From assembly GCF_964340395.1 (NCBI RefSeq), contig NC_135567.1:124001-188000 (forward strand): a stretch of DNA of 64,000 bases, given 5' to 3'. The translations under genes and the position numbers were made by a program. This DNA is from Glandiceps talaboti (lineage: Eukaryota; Hemichordata; Enteropneusta; Spengelidae). The notes under the pieces are model-generated. The model ran no database searches and had not been told where the DNA came from. It saw only the letters and a program-made list of their open reading frames with translations. Positions 12,491 through 29,800 of this stretch are shown piece by piece (positions within the stretch are counted from its first letter, which is position 1; each line of letters begins with the position of its first letter).

Positions 12491-15400
12491 CAGGATTTGT
12501 TAAGAGCCATGTCAAGTTGCAACCAGAGATATAAATCAAAGAGTACTGTGGGTAACATGATAAAAGAGAATGACTGACAGATTGAACATAATTTTGATGG
12601 CACTATTTACTTTACACTTCACTGGTAAGTCTCTCTACACTTCACTGACAACTGATGGCTCTATTTACACTTCACTGACAACTGATGGCTCTATTTACAG
12701 TTCATTGACAACTGATGGCTCTATTTACACTTCACTGACAACTGATGGCTCTATTTACACTTCACTGACAACTGATGGCTCTATTTACACTTCACTGACA
12801 ACTGATGGCTCTATTTACACTTCACTGACAACTGATGGCTCTATTTACACTTCACTGACAACTGATGGCTCTATTTACACTTCACTGACAACTGATGGCT
12901 CTATTTACACTTCACTGACAACTAATGGCTCTATTTACACTTCACTGACAACTGATGGCTCTATTTACACTTCACTGACAACTGATGGCTCTATTTACAC
13001 TTCACTGACAACTGATGGCTCTATTTACACTTCACTGACAACTGATGGCTCTATTTACACTTCACTGACAACTGATGGCTCTATTTACACTTCACTGACA
13101 ACTGATGGCTCTATTTACACTTCACTGACAACTGATGGCTCTATTTACACTTCACTGACAACTGATGGCTCTATTTACACTTCACTGACAACTGATGGCT
13201 CTATTTACACTTCACTGACAACTGATGGCTCTATTTACACTTCACTGACAACTGATGGCTCTATTTACACTTCACTGACAACTGATGGCTCTATTTACAC
13301 TTCACTGACAACTGATGGCTCTATTTACACTTCACTGACAACTGATGGCTCTATTAACAGTTTATTGACAACTGATGGCTTTATTTACACTTCACTGACA
13401 ACTGATGGCTCTATTTACACTTCACTGACAACTGATGGCTCTATTAACAGTTTATTGACAACTGATGGCTTTATTTACACTTCACTGACAACTGATGGCT
13501 CTATTTACACTTCACTGACAACTGATGGCTCTATTTACACTTCACTGACAACTGATGACTCTATTTACACTTCACTGACAACTGATGGCTCTATTTACAC
13601 TTCACTGACAACTGATGGCTCTATTTACACTTCACTGACAACTGATGGCTCTATTTACACTTCACTGACAACTGATGGCTCTATTTACACTTCACTGACA
13701 ACTGATGGCTCTATTTACACTTCACTGACAACTGATGGCTCTATTTACACTTCACTGACAACTGATGGCTTTATTTACACTTCACTGACAACTGATGGCT
13801 TTATTTACACTTCACTGACAACTGATGGCTCTATTGACACTTCACTGACAACTGATGGCTCTATTTACACTTCACTGACAACTGATGGCTCTATTAACAG
13901 TTTATTGACAACTGATGGCTCTATTTACACTTCACTGACAACTGATGGCTCTATTTACAGTTTATTGACAACTGATGGCTCTATTTACACTTCACTGACA
14001 ACTGATGGCTCTATTTACACTTCACTGACAACTGATGGCTCTATTTACACTTCACTGACAACTGATGGCTCTATTTACACTTCACTGACAACTGATGGCT
14101 TTATTTACACTTCACTGACAACTGATGGCTCTATTTACACTGCACTGACAACTGATGGCTCTATTTACACTTCACTGACAACTGATGGCTCTATTTACAC
14201 TTCACTGACAACTGATGGCTCTATTTACACTTCACTGACAACTGATGGCTTTATTTACACTTCACTGACAACTGATGGCTCTATTTACACTTCACTGACA
14301 ACTGATGGCTCTATTTACACTTCACTGACAACTGATGGCTCTATTTACACTTCACTGACAACTGATGGCTCTATTAACACTTCACTGACAATTGATGGCT
14401 CTATTTACACTTCACTGACATCTGATGGCTCTATTTACACTTCACTGACAACTAATGTTTCTATTTACACTTCACTGACAACTGATGGCTCTATTTACAC
14501 TTCACTGACAACTGATGGCTCTATTTACACTTCACTGACAACTGATGGCTCTATTTACAGTTTATTGACAACTGATGGCTCTATTTACACTTCACTGACA
14601 ACTGATGGCTCTATTTACACTTCACTGACAACTGATGGCTCTATTTACACTTCACTGACAACTAATGGCTCTATTTACAGTTTATTGACAACTGATGGCT
14701 CTATTTACACTTCACTGACAACTGATGGCTCTATTTACACTTCACTGACAACTGATGGCTCTATTTACACTTCACTGACAACTGATGGCTCTATTTACAC
14801 TTCACTGACAACTAATGGCTCTATTTACAGTTTATTGACAACTGATGGCTCTATTTACAGTTTATTGACAACTGATGGCTCTATTTACACTTCACTGACA
14901 ACTGATGGCTCTATTTACACTTCACTGACAACTAATGGCTCTATTTACACTTCACTGACAACTGATGGCTCTATTTACACTTTACTGACAACTGATGGCT
15001 CTATTTACACTTCACTGACAACTGATGGCTCTATTTACAGTTTATTGACAACTGATGGCTCTATTTACACTTCACTGACAACTAATGGCTCTATTTACAC
15101 TTTACTGACAACTGATGGCTCTATTAACACTTCACTGACAACTGATGGCTCTATTTACACTTCACTGACAACTGATGGCTCTATTTACAGTTTATTGACA
15201 ACTGATGGCTCTATTTACACTTCACTGACAACTGATGGCTCTATTTACACTTCACTGACAACTGATGGCTCTATTTACACTTCACTGACAACTGATGGCT
15301 TTATTAACAGTTTATTGACAACTAATGTCTCTATTTACAGTTTATTGACAACTGATGGCTCTATTTACACTTCACTGACAACTGATGGCTCTATTTACAG

Positions 15401-17399
15401 TTTATTGACAACTGATGGCTCTATTTACACTTCACTGACAACTGATGGCTCTATTTACACTTCACTGACAACTGATGGCTCTATTTACACTTCACTGACA
15501 ACTAATGGCTCTATTTACAGTTTATTGACAATTGATGGCTCTATTTACACTTCACTGACAACTGATGGCTCTATTTACAGTTTATTGACAACTGATGGCT
15601 CTATTTACACTTCACTGACAACTGATGGCTCTATTTACACTTCACTGACAACTGATGGCTCTATTTACACTTCACTGACAACTGATGGCTCTATTTACAC
15701 TTCACTGACAACTGATGGCTCTATTTACACTTCACTGACAACTGATGGCTCTATTTACACTTCACTGACAACTAATGGCTCTATTTACAGTTTATTGACA
15801 ACTGATGGCTCTATTTACAGTTTATTGACAACTGATGGCTCTATTTACACTTCACTGACAACTGATGGCTCTATTTACACTTCACTGACAACTGATGGCT
15901 CTATTTACACTTCACTGAGAACTGATGGCTCTATTTACACTTCACTGACAACTGATGGCTCTATTTACACTTCACTGAGAACTGATGGCTCTATTTACAC
16001 TTCACTGACAACTGATGACTCTATTTACACTTCACTGAGAACTGATGGCTCTATTTACACTTCACTGACAACTGATGGGTCTATTTACACTTCACTGACA
16101 ACTGATGGCTCTATTTACACTTCACTGACAACTGATAGCTCTATTAACACTTCACTGGCAACTGATGGCTCTATTTACACTTCACTGACAACTAATGGCT
16201 CTATTAACACTTCACTGACAACTGATTTCTCTATTTACAGTTTATTGACAACTAATGGCTCTATTAACACTTCACTGACAACTGATGGCTCTATTTACAC
16301 TTCACTGACAACTGATGGCTCTATTTACACTTCACTGACAACTGATGGCTCTATTTACACTTCACTGACAACTGATGGCTCTATTTACACTTCACTGGCA
16401 ACTGATGGCTCTATTTACACTTCACTGACAACTGATGGCTCTATTTACACTTCACTGACAACTGATGGCTCTATTTACACTTCACTGACAACTGATGGCT
16501 CTATTTACACTGCACTGACAACTGATGACTCTATTTACACTTTACTGACAACTGATGGCTCTATTTACACTTCACTGACAACTGATAGCTCTATTTACAC
16601 TTCACTGACAACTGATGGCTCTATTTACACTTCACTGACAACTGATGGCTCTATTTACACTTCACTGACAACTGATAGCTCTATTAACACTTCACTGGCA
16701 ACTGATGGCTCTATTTACACTTCACTGACAACTGATGGCTCTATTTACACTTCACTGACAACTGATGGCTCTATTTACACTTCACTGACAACTGATAGCT
16801 CTATTTACACTTCACTGACAACTGATGGCTCTATTTACACTTCACTGACAACTGATGGCTCTATTTACACTGCACTGACAACTGATAGCTCTATTAACAG
16901 TTTATTGACAACTGATGGCTCTATTTACACTTCACTGACAACTGATGGCTCTATTTACAGTTTATTGACAATTGATGGCTCTATTTACACTTCACTGACA
17001 ACTGATGGCTCTATTTACACTTCACTGACAACTGATGGCTCTATTTACACTTCACTGACAACTGATGGCTCTATTTACACTTCACTGACAACTGATGGCT
17101 CTATTTACACTTCACTGACAACTGATGGCTCTATTTACACTTCACTGACAACTGATAGCTCTATTTACACTTCACTGACAACTGATGGCTCTATTTACAC
17201 TTCACTGACAACTGATGGCTCTATTTACACTTCACTGACAACTGATGGCTCTATTTACACTTCACTGACAACTGATGGCTCTATTTACACTTCACTGACA
17301 ACTGATGGCTCTATTTACACTTCACTGACAACTGATGGCTCTATTTACACTTCACTGACAACTGATGGCTCTATTTACACTTCACTGACAACTGATGGC

Positions 17400-18010
17400 T
17401 CTATTTACACTTCACTGACAACTGATGGCTCTATTTACACTTCACTGACAACTGATGGCTCTATTTACACTTCACTGACAACTGATGGCTCTATTTACAC
17501 TTCACTGACAACTGATGGCTCTATTTACACTTCACTGACAACTGATGGCTCTATTTACACTTCACTGACAACTGATGGCTCTATTAACAGTTTATTGACA
17601 ACTGATGTCTTTATTTACACTTCACTGACAACTGATGGCTCTATTTACACTTCACTGACAACTGATGGCTCTATTAACAGTTTATTGACAACTGATGGCT
17701 TTTTACACTTCACTGACAACTGATGGCTCTATTTACACTTCACTGACAACTGATGGCTCTATTTACACTTCACTGACAACTGATGGCTCTATTTACACTT
17801 CACTGACAACTGATGGCTCTATTTACACTTCACTGACAACTGATGGCTCTATTTACACTTCACTGACAACTGATGGCTCTATTAACAGTTTATTGACAAC
17901 TGATGTCTTTATTTACACTTCACTGACAACTGATGGCTCTATTTACACTTCACTGACAACTGATGGCTCTATTAACAGTTTATTGACAACTGATGGCTTT
18001 TTACACTTCA
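17400..18010. repeat. Duplicated segment carrying 28-bp frame-shifting units
   Basis: A 28-bp unit (ggctttttacac, lacking the 'at' of ggctttatttacac) occurs at about 17698 and 17996 and again at 20844. Each is preceded by the same order of variant units (taacagtttattg, gatgtctttattt, taacagtttattg). The first two lie 298 bp apart (nine 30-bp units plus one of 28), so the block was copied locally. The third lies 2,848 bp further on. Confidence 0.8.
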
Positions 18011-20870
18011 CTGACAACTGATGGCTCTATTTACACTTCACTGACAACTGATGGTTCTATTTACACTTCACTGACAACTGATGGCTCTATTTACACTTCA
18101 CTGACAACTGATGACTCTATTTACACTTCACTGACAACTGATGGCTCTATTTACACTTCACTGACAACTGATGGCTCTATTTACACTTCACTGACAACTG
18201 ATGGCTCTATTTACACTTCACTGACAACTGATGGCTCTATTTACACTTCACTGACAACTGATGGCTCTATTTACACTTCACTGACAACTGATGGCTTTAT
18301 TTACACTTCACTGACAACTGATGGCTTTATTTACACTTCACTGACAACTGATGGCTCTATTTACACTTCACTGACAACTGATGGCTCTATTTACACTTCA
18401 CTGACAACTGATGGCTCTATTAACAGTTTATTGACAACTGATGGCTCTATTTACACTTCACTGACAACTGATGGCTCTATTTACACTTCACTGACAACTG
18501 ATGGCTCTATTTACACTTCACTGACAACTGATGGCTCTATTAACAGTTTATTGACAACTAATGTCTCTATTTACAGTTTATTGACAACTAATGGCTCTAT
18601 TTACACTTCACTGACAACTAATGGCTCTATTTACAGTTTATTGACAATTGATGGCTCTATTTACACTTCATTGACAACTGATGGCTCTATTTACAGTTTA
18701 TTGACAACTGATGGCTCTATTTACACTTCACTGACAACTAATGTTTCTATTTACACTTCACTGACAACTGATGGCTCTATTTACACTTCACTGACAACTG
18801 ATGGCTCTATTTACACTTCACTGACAACTGATGGCTCTATTTACAGTTTATTGACAACTGATGGCTCTATTTACACTTCACTGACAACTGATGGCTCTAT
18901 TTACACTTCACTGACAACTGATGGCTCTATTTACACTTCACTGACAACTAATGGCTCTATTTACAGTTTATTGACAATTGATGGCTCTATTTACACTTCA
19001 CTGACAACTGATGGCTCTATTTACACTTCACGGACAACTGATGGCTCTATTTACACTTCACTGACAACTGATGACTCTATTTACACTTCACTGACAACTA
19101 ATGTTTCTATTTACACTTCACTGACAACTGATGGCTCTATTTACAGTTTATTGACAAATGATGTCTCTATTTACAGTTTATTGACAAATGATGTCTCTAT
19201 TTACACTTCACTGACAACTGATTTCTCTATTTACAGTTTATTGACAATTAATGTCTGTATTTACACTTCACTGACAACTGATGGCTCTATCTACAGTTCA
19301 CTGGCAACTGATGGCTCTATTTACACTTCACTGACAACTGATGGCTCTATTTACACTTCACTGACAACTGATGGCTCTATTTACACTTCACTGAGAACTG
19401 ATGGCTCTATTTACACTTCACTGACAACTGATGGGTCTATTTACACTTCACTGACAACTGATGGCTCTATTTACACTTCACTGACAACTGATAGCTCTAT
19501 TAACACTTCACTGGCAACTGATGGCTCTATTTACACTTCACTGACAACTAATGGCTCTATTTACACTTCACTGACAACTGATTTCTCTATTTACAGTTTA
19601 TTGACAACTAATGGCTCTATTAACACTTCACTGACAACTGATGGCTCTATTTACACTTCACTGACAACTGATGGCTTTATTTACACTTCACTGACAACTG
19701 ATGGCTCTATTTACAGTTTATTGACAACTGATGGCTCTATTTACACTTCACTGACAACTGATGGCTCTATTTACACTTCACTGACAACTGATGGCTCTAT
19801 TTACACTTCACTGACAACTGATGGCTCTATTTACACTTCACTGACAACTAATGGCTCTATTTACAGTTTATTGACAACTGATGGCTCTATTTACAGTTTA
19901 TTGATAACTGATGGCTCTATTTACACTTCACTGACAACTGATGGCTCTATTTACAGTTTATTGACAACTGATGGCTCTATTTACAGTTTATTGACAACTG
20001 ATGGCTCTATTTACATTTCACTGACAACTGATGGCTCTATTTACACTTCACTGACAACTGATGGCTCTATTTACACTTCACTGACAACTGATGGCTCTAT
20101 TAACAGTTTATTGACAACTGATGTCTCTATTTACAGTTTATTGACAACTGATGGCTCTATTTACACTTCACTGACAACTGATGGCTCTATTTACAGTTTA
20201 TTGACAATTGATGGCTCTATTTACACTTCACTGACAACTGATAGCTCTATTAACAGTTTATTGACAACTGATGGCTCTATTTACACTTCACTGACAACTG
20301 ATGGCTCTATTTACACTTCACTGACAACTGATGGCTCTATTTACACTTCACTGACAACTGATGGCTCTATTTACACTTCACTGACAACTGATGGCTCTAT
20401 TTACACTTCACTGACAACTGATAGCTCTATTTACACTTCACTGACAACTGATGGCTCTATTTACACTTCACTGACAACTGATGGCTCTATTTACACTTCA
20501 CTGACAACTGATGGCTCTATTTACACTTCACTGACAACTGATGGCTCTATTTACACTTCACTGACAACTGATGGCTCTATTTACACTTCACTGACAACTG
20601 ATGGCTCTATTTACACTTCACTGACAACTGATGGCTCTATTTACACTTCACTGACAACTGATGGCTCTATTTACACTTCACTGACAACTGATGGCTCTAT
20701 TTACACTTCACTGACAACTGATGGCTCTATTAACAGTTTATTGACAACTGATGTCTTTATTTACACTTCACTGACAACTGATGGCTCTATTTACACTTCA
20801 CTGACAACTGATGGCTCTATTAACAGTTTATTGACAACTGATGGCTTTTTACACTTCACTGACAACTGAT

Positions 20871-23800
20871 GGCTCTATTTACACTTCACTGACAACTGAT
20901 GGCTCTATTTACATTTCACTGACATCTGATGGCTCTATTTACACTTCACTGACAACTGATGACTCTATTTACACTTCACTGACAACTGATGGCTCTATTT
21001 ACACTTCACTGACAACTGATGGCTCTATTTACACTTCACTGACAACTGATGGCTCTATTTACACTTCACTGACAACTGATGGCTCTATTTACACTTCACT
21101 GACAACTGATGGCTCTATTTACACTTCACTGACAACTGATGGCTTTATTTACACTTCACTGACAACTGATGGCTTTATTTACACTTCACTGACAACTGAT
21201 GGCTCTATTTACACTTCACTGACAACTGATGGCTCTATTTACAGTTCACTGACAACTGATGGCTCTATTAACAGTTTATTGACAACTGATGGCTCTATTT
21301 ACACTTCACTGACAACTGATGGCTCTATTTACAGTTTATTGACAACTGATGGCTCTATTTACACTTCACTGACAACTGATGGCTCTATTTACACTTCACT
21401 GACAACTGATGGCTCTATTTACACTTCACTGACAACTGATGGCTCTATTTACACTTCACTGACAACTGATGGCTTTATTTACACTTCACTGACAACTGAT
21501 GGCTCTATTTACACTTCACTGACGACTGATGGCTCTATTTACACTTCACTGACAACTGATGGCTCTATTTACACTTCACTGACAACTGATGGCTCTATTT
21601 ACACTTCACTGACAACTGATGGCTCTATTTACACTTCACTGACAACTGATGGCTCTATTTACACTTCACTGACAATTGATGGCTCTATTTACACTTCACT
21701 GACATCTGATGGATCTATTTACACTTCACTGACAACTAATGTTTCTATTTACACTTCACTGACAACTGATGGCTCTATTTACACTTCACTGACAACTGAT
21801 GGCTCTATTTACACTTCACTGACAACTGATGGCTCTATTTACAGTTTATTGACAACTGATGGCTCTATTTACACTTCACTGACAACTGATGGCTCTATTT
21901 ACACTTCACTGACAACTGATGGCTCTATTTACACTTCACTGACAACTAATGGCTCTATTTACAGTTTATTGACAATTGATGGCTCTATTTACACTTCACT
22001 GACAACTGATGGCTCTATTTACAGTTTATTGACAACTGATGGCTCTATTTACACTTCACTGACAACTGATGGCTCTATTTACACTTCACTGACAACTGAT
22101 GGCTCTATTTACACTTCACTGACAACTGATGGCTCTATTTACACTTCACTGACAACTAATGGCTCTATTTACAGTTTATTGACAACTGATGGCTCTATTT
22201 ACAGTTTATTGACAACTGATGGCTCTATTTACACTTCACTGACAACTGATGGCTCTATTTACAGTTTATTGACAACTGATGGCTCTATTTACACTTCACT
22301 GACAACTGATGGCTCTATTTACACTTCACTGACAACTGATGGCTCTATTTACACTTCACTGACAACTGATGGCTCTATTAACAGTTTATTGACAACTAAT
22401 GTCTCTATTTACAGTTTATTGACAACTAATGGCTCTATTTACACTTCACTGACAACTAATGGCTCTATTTACAGTTTATTGACAATTGATGGCTCTATTT
22501 ACACTTCATTGACAACTGATGGCTCTATTTACAGTTTATTGACAACTGATGGCTCTATTTACACTTCACTGACAACTGATGGCTCTATTTACACTTCACT
22601 GACAACTGATGGCTCTATTTACACTTCACTGACAACTGATGGCTCTATTTACACTTCACTGACAACTAATGGCTCTATTTACAGTTTATTGACAACTGAT
22701 GGCTCTATTTACAGTTTATTGACAATTGATGGCTCTATTTACACTTCACTGACAACTGATGGCTCTATTTACACTTCACTGACAACTGATGGCTCTATTT
22801 ACACTTCACTGAGAACTGATGGCTCTATTTACACTTCACTGACAACTGATGGCTCTATTTACACTTCACGGACAACTGATGGCTCTATTTACACTTCACT
22901 GACAACTGATGACTCTATTTACACTTCACTGACAACTAATGTTTCTATTTACACTTCACTGACAACTGATGGCTCTATTTACAGTTTATTGACAAATGAT
23001 GTCTCTATTTACAGTTTATTGACAAATGATGTCTCTATTTACACTTCACTGACAACTGATTTCTCTATTTACAGTTTATTGACAACTAATGTCTGTATTT
23101 ACACTTCACTGACAACTGATGGCTCTATCTACAGTTCACTGGCAACTGATGGCTCTATTTACACTTCACTGACAACTGATGGCTCTATTTACACTTCACT
23201 GACAACTGATGGCTCTATTTACACTTCACTGAGAACTGATGGCTCTATTTACACTTCACTGACAACTGATGGGTCTATTTACACTTCACTGACAACTGAT
23301 GGCTCTATTTACACTTCACTGACAACTGATAGCTCTATTAACACTTCACTGGCAACTGATGGCTCTATTTACACTTCACTGACAACTAATGGCTCTATTT
23401 ACACTTCACTGACAACTGATTTCTCTATTTACAGTTTATTGACAACTAATGGCTCTATTAACACTTCACTGACAACTGATGGCTCTATTTACACTTCACT
23501 GACAACTGATGGCTTTATTTACACTTCACTGACAACTGATGGCTCTATTTACAGTTTATTGACAACTGATGGCTCTATTTACACTTCACTGACAACTGAT
23601 GGCTCTATTTACACTTCACTGACAACTGATGGCTCTATTTACACTTCACTGACAACTGATGGCTCTATTTACACTTCACTGACAACTAATGGCTCTATTT
23701 ACAGTTTATTGACAACTGATGGCTCTATTTACAGTTTATTGATAACTGATGGCTCTATTTACACTTCACTGACAACTGATGGCTCTATTTACAGTTTATT

Positions 23801-26800
23801 GACAACTGATGGCTCTATTTACACTTCACTGACAACTGATGGCTCTATTTACACTTCACTGACAACTGATGGCTCTATTTACACTTCACTGACAACTGAT
23901 GGCTCTATTAACAGTTTATTGACAACTGATGTCTCTATTTACAGTTTATTGACAACTGATAGCTCTATTTACACTTCACTGACAACTGATGGCTCTATTT
24001 ACACTTCACTGACAACTGATGGCTCTATTTACACTGCACTGACAACTGATAGCTCTATTAACAGTTTATTGACAACTGATGGCTCTATTTACACTTCACT
24101 GACAACTGATGGCTCTATTTACAGTTTATTGACAATTGATGGCTCTATTTACACTTCACTGACAACTGATACCTCTATTAACAGTTTATTGACAACTGAT
24201 GGCTCTATTTACACTTCACTGACAACTGATGGCTCTATTTACACTTCACTGACAACTGATGGCTCTATTTACACTGCACTGACAACTGATAGCTCTATTA
24301 ACAGTTTATTGACAACTGATGGCTCTATTTACACTTCACTGACAACTGATAGCTCTATTTACACTTCACTGACAACTGATGGCTCTATTTACACTTCACT
24401 GACAACTGATGGCTCTATTTACACTTCACTGACAACTGATGGCTATATTTACACTTCACTGACAACTGATAGCTCTATTTACACTTCACTGACAACTGAT
24501 GGCTCTATTTACACTTCACTGACAACTGATGGCTCTATTTACACTTCACTGACAACTGATGGCTCTATTTACACTTCACTGACAACTGATGGCTCTATTT
24601 ACACTTCACTGACAACTGATGGCTCTATTTACACTTCACTGACAACTGATGGCTCTATTTACACTTCACTGACAACTGATGGCTCTATTTACACTTCACT
24701 GACAACTGATGGCTCTATTTACACTTCACTGACAACTGATGGCTCTATTTACACTGCACTGACAACTGATAGCTCTATTAACAGTTTATTGACAACTGAT
24801 GGCTCTATTTACACTTCACTGACAACTGATGGCTCTATTTACAGTTTATTGACAATTGATGGCTCTATTTACACTTCACTGACAACTGATGGCTCTATTT
24901 ACACTTCACTGACAACTGATGGCTCTATTTACACTTCACTGACAACTGATGGCTCTATTTACACTGCACTGACAACTGATAGCTCTATTAACAGTTTATT
25001 GACAACTGATGGCTCTATTTACACTTCACTGACAACTGATGGCTCTATTTACAGTTTATTGACAATTGATGGCTCTATTTACACTTCACTGACAACTGAT
25101 AGCTCTATTAACAGTTTATTGACAACTGATGGCTCTATTTACACTTCACTGACAACTGATGGCTCTATTTACAGTTTATTGACAACTGATGGCTCTATTT
25201 ACACTGCACTGACAACTGATGGCTCTATTTACAGTTTATTGACAATTGATGGCTCTATTTATACTTCACTGACAACTGATGGCTCTATTTACACTTCACT
25301 GACAATTGATGGCTCTATTTACACTTCACTAACAACTGATGGCTCTATTTACACTTCACTGACAACTGATGGCTCTATTTACACTTCACTGACAACTGAT
25401 GGCTCTATTAACAGTTTATTGACAACTGATGGCTCTATTTACACTTCACTGACAACTGATGGCTCTATTTACACTTCACTGACAACTGATGGCTCTATTT
25501 ACACTTCACTGACAACTGATGGCTCTATTTACACTTCACTGACAACTGATGGCTCTATTTACACTTCACTGACAACTGATGGCTCTATTTACACTTCACT
25601 GACAACTGATGGCTCTATTTACACTTCACTGACAACTAATGGCTCTATTTACAGTTTATTGACAACTGATGGCTCTATTTACACTTCACTGACAACTGAT
25701 GGCTCTATTTACACTTCACGGACAACTGATGGCTCTATTTACACTTCACTGACAACTGATGGCTCTATTTACAGTTTATTGACAAATGATGTCTCTATTT
25801 ACAGTTTATTGACAAATGATGTCTCTATTTACACTTCACTGACAACTGATTTCTCTATTTACAGTTTATTGACAACTAATGTCTGTATTTACACTTCACT
25901 GACAACTGATGGCTCTATCTACAGTTCACTGACAACTGATGGCTCTATTTACACTTCACTGACAACTGATGGCTCTATTTACACTTCACTGACAACTGAT
26001 GGCTCTATTTACACTTCACTGACATCTGATGGCTCTATTTACACTTCACTGACAACTGATGACTCTATTTACACTTCACTGACAACTGATGGCTCTATTT
26101 ACACTTCACTGACAACTGATGGCTCTATTTACACTTCACTGACAACTGATGGCTCTATTTACACTTCACTGACAACTGATGGCTCTATTTACACTTCACT
26201 GACAACTGATGGCTCTATTTACACTTCACTGACAACTGATGGCTTTATTTACACTTCACTGACAACTGATGGCTTTATTTACACTTCACTGACAACTGAT
26301 GGCTCTATTTACACTTCACTGACAACTGATGGCTCTATTTACAGTTCACTGACAACTGATGGCTCTATTAACAGTTTATTGACAACTGATGGCTCTATTT
26401 ACACTTCACTGACAACTGATGGCTCTATTTACAGTTTATTGACAACTGATGGCTCTATTTACACTTCACTGACAACTGATGGCTCTATTTACACTTCACT
26501 GACAACTGATGGCTCTATTTACACTTCACTGACAACTGATGGCTCTATTTACACTTCACTGACAACTGATGGCTTTATTTACACTTCACTGACAACTGAT
26601 GGCTCTATTTACACTTCACTGACGACTGATGGCTCTATTTACACTTCACTGACAACTGATGGCTCTATTTACACTTCACTGACAACTGATGGCTCTATTT
26701 ACACTTCACTGACAACTGATGGCTCTATTTACACTTCACTGACAACTGATGGCTCTATTTACACTTCACTGACAACTGATGGCTCTATTTACACTTCACT

Positions 26801-29800
26801 GACAATTGATGGCTCTATTTACACTTCACTGACATCTGATGGATCTATTTACACTTCACTGACAACTAATGTTTCTATTTACACTTCACTGACAACTGAT
26901 GGCTCTATTTACACTTCACTGACAACTGATGGCTCTATTTACACTTCACTGACAACTGATGGCTCTATTTACAGTTTATTGACAACTGATGGCTCTATTT
27001 ACACTTCACTGACAACTGATGGCTCTATTTACACTTCACTGACAACTGATGGCTCTATTTACACTTCACTGACAACTAATGGCTCTATTTACAGTTTATT
27101 GACAATTGATGGCTCTATTTACACTTCACTGACAACTGATGGCTCTATTTACAGTTTATTGACAACTGATGGCTCTATTTACACTTCACTGACAACTGAT
27201 GGCTCTATTTACACTTCACTGACAACTGATGGCTCTATTTACACTTCACTGACAACTGATGGCTCTATTTACACTTCACTGACAACTAATGGCTCTATTT
27301 ACAGTTTATTGACAACTGATGGCTCTATTTACAGTTTATTGACAACTGATGGCTCTATTTACACTTCACTGACAACTGATGGCTCTATTTACAGTTTATT
27401 GACAACTGATGGCTCTATTTACACTTCACTGACAACTGATGGCTCTATTTACACTTCACTGACAACTGATGGCTCTATTTACACTTCACTGACAACTGAT
27501 GGCTCTATTAACAGTTTATTGACAACTAATGTCTCTATTTACAGTTTATTGACAACTAATGGCTCTATTTACACTTCACTGACAACTAATGGCTCTATTT
27601 ACAGTTTATTGACAATTGATGGCTCTATTTACACTTCATTGACAACTGATGGCTCTATTTACAGTTTATTGACAACTGATGGCTCTATTTACACTTCACT
27701 GACAACTGATGGCTCTATTTACACTTCACTGACAACTGATGGCTCTATTTACACTTCACTGACAACTGATGGCTCTATTTACACTTCACTGACAACTAAT
27801 GGCTCTATTTACAGTTTATTGACAACTGATGGCTCTATTTACAGTTTATTGACAATTGATGGCTCTATTTACACTTCACTGACAACTGATGGCTCTATTT
27901 ACACTTCACTGACAACTGATGGCTCTATTTACACTTCACTGAGAACTGATGGCTCTATTTACACTTCACTGACAACTGATGGCTCTATTTACACTTCACG
28001 GACAACTGATGGCTCTATTTACACTTCACTGACAACTGATGACTCTATTTACACTTCACTGACAACTAATGTTTCTATTTACACTTCACTGACAACTGAT
28101 GGCTCTATTTACAGTTTATTGACAAATGATGTCTCTATTTACAGTTTATTGACAAATGATGTCTCTATTTACACTTCACTGACAACTGATTTCTCTATTT
28201 ACAGTTTATTGACAACTAATGTCTGTATTTACACTTCACTGACAACTGATGGCTCTATCTACAGTTCACTGGCAACTGATGGCTCTATTTACACTTCACT
28301 GACAACTGATGGCTCTATTTACACTTCACTGACAACTGATGGCTCTATTTACACTTCACTGAGAACTGATGGCTCTATTTACACTTCACTGACAACTGAT
28401 GGGTCTATTTACACTTCACTGACAACTGATGGCTCTATTTACACTTCACTGACAACTGATAGCTCTATTAACACTTCACTGGCAACTGATGGCTCTATTT
28501 ACACTTCACTGACAACTAATGGCTCTATTTACACTTCACTGACAACTGATTTCTCTATTTACAGTTTATTGACAACTAATGGCTCTATTAACACTTCACT
28601 GACAACTGATGGCTCTATTTACACTTCACTGACAACTGATGGCTTTATTTACACTTCACTGACAACTGATGGCTCTATTTACAGTTTATTGACAACTGAT
28701 GGCTCTATTTACACTTCACTGACAACTGATGGCTCTATTTACACTTCACTGACAACTGATGGCTCTATTTACACTTCACTGACAACTGATGGCTCTATTT
28801 ACACTTCACTGACAACTAATGGCTCTATTTACAGTTTATTGACAACTGATGGCTCTATTTACAGTTTATTGATAACTGATGGCTCTATTTACACTTCACT
28901 GACAACTGATGGCTCTATTTACAGTTTATTGACAACTGATGGCTCTATTTACACTTCACTGACAACTGATGGCTCTATTTACACTTCACTGACAACTGAT
29001 GGCTCTATTTACACTTCACTGACAACTGATGGCTCTATTAACAGTTTATTGACAACTGATGTCTCTATTTACAGTTTATTGACAACTGATAGCTCTATTT
29101 ACACTTCACTGACAACTGATGGCTCTATTTACACTTCACTGACAACTGATGGCTCTATTTACACTGCACTGACAACTGATAGCTCTATTAACAGTTTATT
29201 GACAATTGATGGCTCTATTTACACTTCACTGACAACTGATACCTCTATTAACAGTTTATTGACAACTGATGGCTCTATTTACACTTCACTGACAACTGAT
29301 GGCTCTATTTACACTTCACTGACAACTGATGGCTCTATTTACACTGCACTGACAACTGATAGCTCTATTAACAGTTTATTGACAACTGATGGCTCTATTT
29401 ACACTTCACTGACAACTGATAGCTCTATTTACACTTCACTGACAACTGATGGCTCTATTTACACTTCACTGACAACTGATGGCTCTATTTACACTTCACT
29501 GACAACTGATGGCTATATTTACACTTCACTGACAACTGATAGCTCTATTTACACTTCACTGACAACTGATGGCTCTATTTACACTTCACTGACAACTGAT
29601 GGCTCTATTTACACTTCACTGACAACTGATGGCTCTATTTACACTTCACTGACAACTGATGGCTCTATTTACACTTCACTGACAACTGATGGCTCTATTT
29701 ACACTTCACTGACAACTGATGGCTCTATTTACACTTCACTGACAACTGATGGCTCTATTTACACTTCACTGACAACTGATGGCTCTATTTACACTGCACT

